Below, piece after piece: positions 58,153-64,000 of a DNA stretch of 64,000 nucleotides; positions within the stretch are counted from its first letter, which is position 1, and every line of letters starts with the position of its first letter. Below the pieces are notes generated by a model, which saw nothing but the letters and a program-made list of their open reading frames with translations, searched no databases and was not told the DNA's origin. The stretch is from Lachnospiraceae bacterium. GTDB taxonomy: Bacteria; Bacillota; Clostridia; Lachnospirales; Lachnospiraceae. Location of the stretch: the NCBI GenBank assembly GCA_017428265.1, contig JAFRRD010000037.1:1-64000 (forward strand), in the 5' to 3' direction. The translations under genes and the position numbers were made by a program.

Positions 58153-58496
58153 ACGGAGCAGGGCTGTAAGCCGGGTTCTGTCGCGGATGATCATCTGTCT
58201 AGTCCGCCCGTTGCCGGACGGCTCAAGCGACCTACCCGAAGGCAGACGGGCCGCCTTATGCCTTCTGTTTGGTCTTGCTTCGGATGGGGCTTGCCCTGCC
58301 TCCTGCATTGCTGCCGGAGCGGTAGTCTCTTACACTGCCGTTTCACCCTTACCGCCTGCCGGTGCAGACGGCGGTCTGTTCTCTGTGGCGCTTTCCCGGG
58401 AGTCGCCTCCGCCGGACGTTATCCGGCATCCTGCCCTGTGAAGCCCGGACTTTCCTCACGGCCCGAAGGCCCCGCGATCATCCGCCCTGCTCCGCA
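58153..58496 (-). ncRNA. rnpB: RNase P RNA
   Basis: Catalytic RNA that removes tRNA 5' leaders. On the minus strand P1 pairs GGAGCAGGGC (3' end, 58155-58164) with GCCCTGCTCC (5' end, 58484-58493). The universally conserved P4-region block GAGGAAAGTCCGGGC lies near the 5' end, and ACAGAACCCGGCTTA near the 3' end. The length of about 345 bases and the well-formed stems between these blocks suggest an A-type molecule, but I did not fold it fully. This accounts for the largest stretch without a protein gene (58138-58692). Confidence 0.93.
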
Positions 58497-58502
58497 GACA
58501 AA

Positions 58503-58531
58503 TATATAGCATGAAATCCGGCCGATTTCAA
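58503..58531 (-). promoter_or_regulatory. Promoter of rnpB
   Basis: On the minus strand TTGAAA (58526-58531) and TATATA (58503-58508) with a 17-bp spacer, placing the transcription start at about 58496. Confidence 0.8.
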
Positions 58532-58604
58532 GGACAGATTTATCCGGGACCGGAAAAACTGATTTTCTTAATAAAATTTTCACTCCGAAAAATACAAAAA
58601 ACAC

Positions 58605-58633
58605 TTGCTAAGCTTTTTTTTTTCGTGTATACT
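58605..58633 (+). promoter_or_regulatory. Promoter of the LytTR regulator gene
   Basis: TTGCTA (58605-58610) and TATACT (58628-58633) with a 17-bp spacer, divergent from rnpB. The spacer holds a run of about twelve T. Confidence 0.65.
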
Positions 58634-58692
58634 GCAAAAGCTACGCGAAATCCGCGCTCTTCAGTTTATTTAGGAAGGGATGCTTAAGCACC

Positions 58693-59505
58693 ATGAAGCA
58701 GAAAGAGATCTCCGCACTTTCCCTCGAAATCGTCAGCCAGTTCTTTGACGGCGACCCCCGCCCTCTAATCGAACATCTGGGTGAAAATGTTCTCTGGCTC
58801 GGTCCGCGCGACGGCCAGTTTTACCGCGGCAAGGACAGGCTCACGGCCGTCCTTCTCAGCGCCCATGAAAAAGCCACTTACACGCTTGGCAATATGTCCA
58901 CGCAGCTGTCTCCCGTCGGCAAGAAAGGGATGAATGTTGTCCTGTTCTACGATATTCTCGCGCACCTGCCGGAGGGCACTTCCGTCGTGAACCGGCAGCG
59001 GACGCTTCTTTCCTGGGAGGAGCAGAAACTCCAGGGTCCCGATGATGACGAAAGCCTGCCGCGCCTTAGCATGATCATGGTCTCAAACACCTTCTCCGGT
59101 ACGGATAACGTATTTCGCTTTGCGGAATCGCCGCCTGCCAAACTGAAAGCCTCTGCAGACCTGCCGAAACGGATCCTCGTCCGCGGCATGAAGGACGAGT
59201 CGCACTATCTGGACGCCGAAGGGATCTTCTACATCGAGAGCACGGACAGCAGTCACCACAGCCTGATCCACACCGAAGACGGGATCATCCCCTGCCTCGA
59301 CAAGGTGACGAGCCTGGCGGAGAAATACGGCGACAGTTTCCTGCGCAGCCATGCCTCCTACCTGGTGAACCCGTACTACGTGCGCAGCCTGAAGCGTTTC
59401 TCGCTGACCCTCGCGGACGGAACGGTGCTTCCGGTGCCGGAAAAGAAATATACCGCCTTCAAGAGGATGCTGAACCGCTGGGCCGAGAACCACAAAAAGG
59501 CCTGA
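58693..59505 (+). CDS. LytTR DNA-binding regulator with N-terminal NTF2/SnoaL-like domain
   Basis: A 270-residue soluble regulator. Residues about 9-135 have the NTF2/SnoaL pattern (LSLEIVSQFFDGDPRPLIEHLGENVLWLGP), a cone fold that commonly binds small hydrophobic ligands. Residues about 160-262 form a LytTR domain (ILVRGMKDESHYLDAEGIFYIES, then FLRSHASYLVNPYYVRSLKR), which binds DNA direct repeats. No receiver domain or membrane helix is present, so it is not a classical two-component response regulator. Targets are not evident. Confidence 0.88.
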   Translation: MKQKEISALSLEIVSQFFDGDPRPLIEHLGENVLWLGPRDGQFYRGKDRLTAVLLSAHEKATYTLGNMSTQLSPVGKKGMNVVLFYDILAHLPEGTSVVNRQRTLLSWEEQKLQGPDDDESLPRLSMIMVSNTFSGTDNVFRFAESPPAKLKASADLPKRILVRGMKDESHYLDAEGIFYIESTDSSHHSLIHTEDGIIPCLDKVTSLAEKYGDSFLRSHASYLVNPYYVRSLKRFSLTLADGTVLPVPEKKYTAFKRMLNRWAENHKKA

Positions 59506-59523
59506 AAACAGCGTCAGCAGCAA

Positions 59524-59553
59524 AAAACGGACCGCCCGCGGGCGGTCCGTTTT
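59524..59553. terminator. Bidirectional terminator, perfect palindrome
   Basis: A 30-bp perfect palindrome, AAAACGGACCGCCCG and its complement, between convergent genes. Confidence 0.85.
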
Positions 59554-59565
59554 CATTTGGGTGAT

Positions 59566-61224
59566 TTACACATGGAAGATGCTTCCGCCGATGAATTCCT
59601 TGAGCAGGGAGTTCTGCGGGACCTGCGTGGAATCCGTCGCGAGGAAATAGTTGAAGAAGCGCAGCAGGCGGCGCGCCTCCGAAAAGGCCGGTGAATCCTC
59701 GGGAATACCGAAAAGCAGCTGTTCCGCATAGGATTTCAGCACCGAGAGCTCATAGACCAACGAGGAATTGAAGACCACGTCCGCACTCTCCTGATAGGGG
59801 AAGATGTTCTTGTGTTCTCCCTGCCGCACGCTGGCCCAGCGGGCGATGGTTTCTTCAGCCGAGTAGCCTCTTGTCCGCGCATCGCGCACCATGCGGCGGA
59901 TCAGCCGTCCGTCGGAGGTCGGGATGCGGTTGTGCTCGTCGATATTGATCGTCGTCAGCGCGGAAATGTAGATCTTGAACTTCTGTTCCGCCGGGATCCG
60001 GTAGCTCAGCGCCTCGTTCAGACAGTGGATGCCCTCGATCACGAGGATATCGTTCGGGCCGAGCTTCAGGCTGTTGCCCTTGTATTCCTGCATGCCTGTC
60101 TTGAAATTGAAGGTCGGCAGCTGCACTTCTTCACCGGCCATGAGATTCAGCATGTCCCGGTTGAACTGCTCGGTGTCCACGGCCAGGATCGACTCGAAGT
60201 CATACTCGCCGTTCTCGTCGCGCGGCGTCCGGTCGCGGCTGACGAAATAGTTGTCCACCTCGATGGGATGAGGCCTGAGCCCCAGACCGCGCAGCTGCAC
60301 GGAAAGCCGGTGCGAAAAGCTTGTCTTGCCCGAAGAAGACGGTCCCGCGATCATCACGCATTTGACTGAAGGCCGCTCGGCGATCATCGTTGCGATCGAA
60401 GCGATCTTCATTTCCTGTCTGGCCTCGGCCATCAGGATCATGTCGGCGATCTCGTTGTTCGCGATCTTCCGGTTGATCGCGCCGACGGTATCCATCTCCA
60501 TCTCCTCGCACCAGTCGGAGGTGTCCTGGAGGGTCCTGAACAGTTTCGGCTGCGGGCTGAGCGGCTCGACGGTCTCGGGCGCCCTCTGATGCGGCATGAG
60601 CAGCGCCATCCCGGTCTCGTAGGGCACGAGGTCAAAGTATTTGAGGTATCCCGTCGACGGCACAGTAAAGCCGTAGAAATAGTCGACATAGTCGTCGATA
60701 TTGTACAGGTTCACCGTGGAACTGCGGCGGAAGCGGAGCAGGTCGTCCTTGTCCTTCATCCCGATCTCGCGGAAATACGGCCGCGCGACTTCGACGCGGA
60801 CGCTCTTCTTCTCGATCGGCAGATCGGCCTCGACAAGTTCGTGCATCCGGCCCTTCAGCCGGGCGGCAAATTCCTCCGTCACCTTCCGCCTGTCGCGGAA
60901 TTCGACATAGTAGCCGTTGATCACCGAGAATTTGACCAGATACTGCTCTTTTTCGCGGCTTTCGGACAGGTCGTGGATCGCCTTGCCGAGCAGCATCAGC
61001 ATGCTGCGCTCATAGGTCAGCATACCGTCCCGCTCCGCCGCCGTAATGAACTGTACGGCCTCGTCGTTGGAGGCGGTCTTGAAGAGTTCCTTCAGCTTGC
61101 CCTGTACCTTCGCCAGGACGATGCGGTGGGCAAATTCCGGCTGGACCTTTTCCGCCATCGCAAGGTAACTCGTTCCGACCGGTACTTCCAGCGCTTTGCC
61201 GTCATTGTATGTGATCCTGATCAT
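59566..61224 (-). CDS. TGS-domain nucleoside kinase (uridine kinase-like)
   Basis: A 552-residue protein. An N-terminal TGS domain (about 1-60) is followed by a region resembling the second domain of threonyl-tRNA synthetase (about 60-230). The C-terminal kinase domain (about 285-500) is of the PRK/uridine kinase type, with Walker A MIAGPSSSGKTSFSHRL and VIEGIHCLNEAL. This fusion is found in Clostridia, where it is annotated as nucleoside kinase. Substrate preference is not known from sequence. Confidence 0.9.
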   Translation of the reverse strand: MIRITYNDGKALEVPVGTSYLAMAEKVQPEFAHRIVLAKVQGKLKELFKTASNDEAVQFITAAERDGMLTYERSMLMLLGKAIHDLSESREKEQYLVKFSVINGYYVEFRDRRKVTEEFAARLKGRMHELVEADLPIEKKSVRVEVARPYFREIGMKDKDDLLRFRRSSTVNLYNIDDYVDYFYGFTVPSTGYLKYFDLVPYETGMALLMPHQRAPETVEPLSPQPKLFRTLQDTSDWCEEMEMDTVGAINRKIANNEIADMILMAEARQEMKIASIATMIAERPSVKCVMIAGPSSSGKTSFSHRLSVQLRGLGLRPHPIEVDNYFVSRDRTPRDENGEYDFESILAVDTEQFNRDMLNLMAGEEVQLPTFNFKTGMQEYKGNSLKLGPNDILVIEGIHCLNEALSYRIPAEQKFKIYISALTTINIDEHNRIPTSDGRLIRRMVRDARTRGYSAEETIARWASVRQGEHKNIFPYQESADVVFNSSLVYELSVLKSYAEQLLFGIPEDSPAFSEARRLLRFFNYFLATDSTQVPQNSLLKEFIGGSIFHV

Positions 61225-61266
61225 GAAATGCTCCTTGGGTCGTTTTTACGATTGCTCTGCCCTGGC

Positions 61267-62700
61267 TCAGAACTTGCCGCCGCTGCCGCTGTGCGAGCTG
61301 CCGGAAGAGGAAATATGGCCGCCGTTGAAGGTGGAGACTCCGCCTCCGGGTGAACCGCCGCCCTGCTGTTTTTGCTGCTGCGGGCTGTACACCCTCGACG
61401 TCGTCACGTCGACGAACTTGTCGTAGCTGTTCAGCACCTTGAAGCTGCCGTCCACCAGATAATCGTTGGAATCGAATGCCGTCCGGACCGTCTTCATGGA
61501 AGCCGCTGCGCTGCCGCGGGAGACCGTGCCCGAAAGCAGGCCCGCGAGCGCGGCAAAGGCGCCGCTCATGATCCAGGCGCCCGTGCCTTTTGCCACCTTG
61601 TTGGACTTCAGGGCTTTGTCGAGCGTCTTCAGATACTCTTCCGCGCCCGCATAGGCGCTGCCCGCGCTGTAGGCGGCACTTTCGCTGCGTTCAGTCAGGC
61701 GGTCCATCGCATCGTAATCGCTGAATACCGACGGGACGTCACCTTCGGTATAGACCGTGTAGTACGCATCTTCATCGAACATCACGAGCAGGACACCGGA
61801 GTAATCATTGAAGAGGCCGTATCCGCCGTACTGGTAGAAGGCCTTCGCATAGTTATCGGTCCCCATGCCGCAGTCGCTGCGCGCCGTGTGGATCACCACG
61901 TCCACGCCGTAGCGCTCGGCGATCTCGGCGGCCGTCTTTTCCAGTTCCTTGGCTTCACTCTTCGAGAACATGGCGGCGCTGTCGGAAATGCGCGGCGCGT
62001 TGGGGTTCTTTTCCCGTACCCAGCTGCTCTGCTCTTCTACCGTCGGATACCACATCGGCACGAAAGGTGTGCCGTAAACGAGCCAGGTCCCGACGTTGCC
62101 GACCCAGTCAAGCACGCCTTCGGCATAGCGGCCGGCCACCAGATATTCATAGAGGTTGTTGTCCAGAAGTTTGGAGACGGACTCCGTATAAAGTACGCGG
62201 TCATTGCTGACATTCGGATCCAGGCGGCCCGTCACGCTGGTCCACCAGCCGCGGTTGCCGGGTTCCATGCAGATGAAGAGCACGATGCCGTCGCGGCTGT
62301 CGCCGAAGCCGTAACCGTTGTAATCGTAGAAATCGTCGGCATATTCCATATGGCTCATGCCGTAGGCGCTGTCGTCCGTGACGACCACGATATCCGCATT
62401 GCCGCGGGCCGACTGCTCACTGATCGCCTGCGCGATCGCGGCTTCCTCTTCATCGGTGAAAAGGTCAGCCATATCCACCACGCGCGGCGCATCCGCGTCG
62501 TTGTAGAACTGGAAGCCCGCCGTGCTGTCGGGATACCAGGACGGCTTGTCCGAGGCCGGCGCCGGACTGATCACGGAGATGTCCGAGCCGGGAGCGGGAC
62601 TGATAAGAAGGGGGGCATCGGCTTTTGCTTTCCCGCCGGGGATCAGCAGTGCAGCCGCAAGAAGTGCGATCATCCAGATTTTTTTACGCATGGTCTCCAC
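61267..62700 (-). CDS. Secreted/membrane protein with two TPM domains
   Basis: A 477-residue protein with a signal peptide (about 1-28), two TPM (YgcG/Rossmann-like) domains, and a C-terminal membrane helix. TPM 1 lies at about 70-190 (DMADLFTDEEEAAIAQAI) and TPM 2 at about 245-350 (DSAAMFSKSEAKELEKTA); the two align over their length. A hydrophobic helix near 385-402 and a Gly/Ser/His-rich tail (about 440-477) follow. Single-TPM proteins are the common form. It is followed 3 bp earlier on the transcript by the zinc-ribbon gene, so the two are cotranscribed. Function unknown. Confidence 0.85.
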   Translation of the reverse strand: METMRKKIWMIALLAAALLIPGGKAKADAPLLISPAPGSDISVISPAPASDKPSWYPDSTAGFQFYNDADAPRVVDMADLFTDEEEAAIAQAISEQSARGNADIVVVTDDSAYGMSHMEYADDFYDYNGYGFGDSRDGIVLFICMEPGNRGWWTSVTGRLDPNVSNDRVLYTESVSKLLDNNLYEYLVAGRYAEGVLDWVGNVGTWLVYGTPFVPMWYPTVEEQSSWVREKNPNAPRISDSAAMFSKSEAKELEKTAAEIAERYGVDVVIHTARSDCGMGTDNYAKAFYQYGGYGLFNDYSGVLLVMFDEDAYYTVYTEGDVPSVFSDYDAMDRLTERSESAAYSAGSAYAGAEEYLKTLDKALKSNKVAKGTGAWIMSGAFAALAGLLSGTVSRGSAAASMKTVRTAFDSNDYLVDGSFKVLNSYDKFVDVTTSRVYSPQQQKQQGGGSPGGGVSTFNGGHISSSGSSHSGSGGKF

Positions 62701-62703
62701 CTC

Positions 62704-63777
62704 CTACCGCAGGAACAGCAGCCAGTTAACTGCCATGGCGCCGGCGGCGACGATCCCCGCCCATTTCCAGAAGTATTTCCGCTTAAGTGCCGCGTCTTCG
62801 GGGAGCGTGCCGACGACCTTGCCGGTCTGGCCGTTCACCGCGAAGCTGTACTTCTCACCGTTCCACTTGACATCGAAGACATAGACCGGCAGCAGCACGA
62901 AGCGCGCCGTCGAATTCGACATGTCGAGCCGCGACCTGTCACGCAGGCTGACGTCGGAAAAGCCCGTCGTCGTTCGGCCCATGGCGATCGTCAGCGTACT
63001 GTTCAGGACGCGGCGGTCCGTACGGGCCTTCATTTCCTTCGCGTTCTTGTCCCAGCGGTCGGCCACATAGCCGGCCAGATAGTCCGTGTTGAAGGCCTTG
63101 AGTGCCTTGAAATCGAAGGGTTCGAGGGAATCCATCAGCGCATCTTCCATGCGCTCGCTGGCGTCGGTCGGGATGTCGCGGAAGCTCATCGCAATGGTCC
63201 GGTACAGCTCGTAATTCTGATGCTCCGTCACGATGAAGTCGCCGTCACGGTAGGTGCGGTCGAGGCTGCCGTTGAACACGACCTCGCCGCCCGGATTGGA
63301 GTCATAGAGCCAGAACGGGACGTAGACGCCCTGTACGGTACCGATGCTGCTGTCCGAGAAGAAGCTCTTCGGCAGGAGCTTTTTGTCCTTGTAGAACGAA
63401 CGCACCGCCGCCGGCAGGTTCTTCGGCGTGATGGCGAAGGGGATGATGCCGTCCGGGGTCAGCTCGCCGCTGATCTTGTCGGACAGGACGATATTGCTGC
63501 CGCAGTAAGGGCATACGAGTGAGACCGTCTGAGGGTCGCACACGACCTCGGCACCGCAGGACTGGCAAACATAGGCTTTCAGGCTCTGAAGCGCCTCATT
63601 GCCCGCGGTGAAATTCATGCTGCCGACCTGCTGCGCGTCTTCACGGTCAGCCGCATCGACCTGCTCGATCGTGAATTCGGAATCGCAGAAATCGCAGTGC
63701 AGATTTCCGGTCTCCGGCGCGTAGCGCAGCGCCGAGCCGCAGTTCGGACATTTCCGTCCGCTCACATTATTCTCCAT
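62704..63777 (-). CDS. Zinc-ribbon protein with C-terminal membrane helix
   Basis: A 357-residue protein. Two zinc ribbons come first (CPNCGSALRY with CDFCDSEF, about 10-34; CQSCGAEVV with CPYCGSNI, about 71-95). A long soluble region with a WLYDSNPGGEV block (about 100-310) follows, and a membrane helix ends it (about 337-355). Similar proteins are annotated as TFIIB-type zinc-ribbon proteins, with no known reaction. It precedes the tandem-TPM gene by 3 bp and is likely its functional partner. GGAG precedes the ATG. Confidence 0.85.
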   Translation of the reverse strand: MENNVSGRKCPNCGSALRYAPETGNLHCDFCDSEFTIEQVDAADREDAQQVGSMNFTAGNEALQSLKAYVCQSCGAEVVCDPQTVSLVCPYCGSNIVLSDKISGELTPDGIIPFAITPKNLPAAVRSFYKDKKLLPKSFFSDSSIGTVQGVYVPFWLYDSNPGGEVVFNGSLDRTYRDGDFIVTEHQNYELYRTIAMSFRDIPTDASERMEDALMDSLEPFDFKALKAFNTDYLAGYVADRWDKNAKEMKARTDRRVLNSTLTIAMGRTTTGFSDVSLRDRSRLDMSNSTARFVLLPVYVFDVKWNGEKYSFAVNGQTGKVVGTLPEDAALKRKYFWKWAGIVAAGAMAVNWLLFLR

Positions 63778-63788
63778 ATTTCTCCTTT

Positions 63789-63841
63789 CTCACCCTCCCC
63801 GTGACGAGGAGGAGGGACGTCAGCGAAGCTGACAGGGTGAG
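63789..63841. repeat. Palindromic repeat with two internal hairpins
   Basis: Outer arms CTCACCCT (63789-63796) and AGGGTGAG (63834-63841) enclose CCCTCC/GGAGGG and GTCAGC/GCTGAC (63819-63833). The layout matches small intergenic repeats (REP/MITE-like) and shares a CCCTCCCC core with 55796-55823. Confidence 0.65.
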
Positions 63842-63871
63842 GACGGCCTGAGGAAGACCTTTTACAGTCTC

Positions 63872-64000
63872 TCAGTCAAGGTCAAGCTGCTCAAGGCCGA
63901 GCAGCGCCAGGATATATATTTTCAGACTTTCGAGAAGTTCAGACATGGATGCGGCTTCCTCCGCGCCGTGGATGGATCCGGCAAAGGCCGGGTGCGGGCG
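63872..64000 (-). CDS. C-terminal end of a protein cut by the window edge (possibly M20-type peptidase)
   Basis: The last 42 codons of a minus-strand gene, entering at the right edge and stopping at 63872. The visible end (HPAFAGSIHGAEEAASMSEL, then KIYILALLGLEQLD) recalls the C-terminus of M20 dipeptidases, where a Gly-Ser-His...Glu segment precedes the final helix, but the piece is too short to be sure. No start or domain can be judged. Confidence 0.5.
   Translation of the reverse strand, partial: RPHPAFAGSIHGAEEAASMSELLESLKIYILALLGLEQLDLD

Overview
The window looks like chromosomal DNA of a GC-rich Clostridia-type Firmicute, most likely a gut Lachnospiraceae relative. The evidence is gene content and order: gdpP-rplI-dnaB, rpsF-ssb-rpsR, cdaA-cdaR beside ruvAB, nrdR with yqeG and prfC, zapA, a malate dehydrogenase/malic enzyme pair, and a TGS-domain nucleoside kinase. 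Shine-Dalgarno sites are strong (AGGAGG type), promoters are sigma-A-like, and coding is dense with short gaps. The family assignment is an inference. There are about 67 genes including partial ones, one RNase P RNA, and no rRNA, tRNA, prophage or CRISPR array that I could see.

Layout. 1-225: the end of a frameshifted IS3-type insertion sequence. 260-5992 (minus): membrane protein, dnaB, rplI, gdpP and tmcAL. 6228-7728: cold-shock protein and a PIN/NYN protein with a large low-complexity insert. 7982-10760 (plus): an ABC importer. 10838-20115 (minus): SpoIIE-type phosphatase with GtrA, a CDF metal exporter behind a NiCo-type riboswitch, and a long run of small house-cleaning enzymes ending in a MATE exporter. 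20193-21926: an AT-rich toxin-antitoxin locus and a NERD nuclease-like gene. 22030-27942 (minus): pyruvate phosphate dikinase with an unusual tail, a sigma-like protein without region 4, and an acyltransferase pair. 28153-31076 (plus): zinc-ribbon membrane protein, malate-type dehydrogenase and malic enzyme. 31226-36147 (minus): efp, yqeG, nrdR, prfC and a Na/Pi cotransporter. 36422-39146 (plus): ABC-F ATPase and two zinc-ribbon membrane proteins. 39276-42912 (minus): a two-gene SLOG-membrane plus HD-RyR operon, the best candidate for an undescribed system. 43108-47706: HAD phosphatase, peptidase, phosphatase, NUDIX, DUF1287 and zapA. 47888-53737 (minus): a seven-gene operon of two unknown membrane proteins, cdaA, cdaR, dtd, ruvA and ruvB. 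53936-58137 (minus): greA, dus, rpsR, ssb, rpsF, birA and a small membrane protein. 58153-58496: RNase P RNA. 58693-64000: NTF2-LytTR regulator, nucleoside kinase, tandem-TPM protein, zinc-ribbon protein and a partial gene at the right edge.

How the genes work together. Cyclic di-AMP synthesis (CdaA with CdaR) and breakdown (GdpP) are both here, in separate operons. Pyruvate phosphate dikinase, malic enzyme and a malate/lactate-type dehydrogenase together cover the PEP-pyruvate-malate node. Replication and repair are represented by DnaB, SSB, RuvAB and NrdR; translation by S6, S18, L9, EF-P, RF3, Dtd, TmcAL, Dus and an ABC-F protein. The accessory layer consists of the SLOG/HD-RyR operon, the toxin-antitoxin/NERD island, metal export under a riboswitch, and many zinc-ribbon membrane proteins of unknown role.
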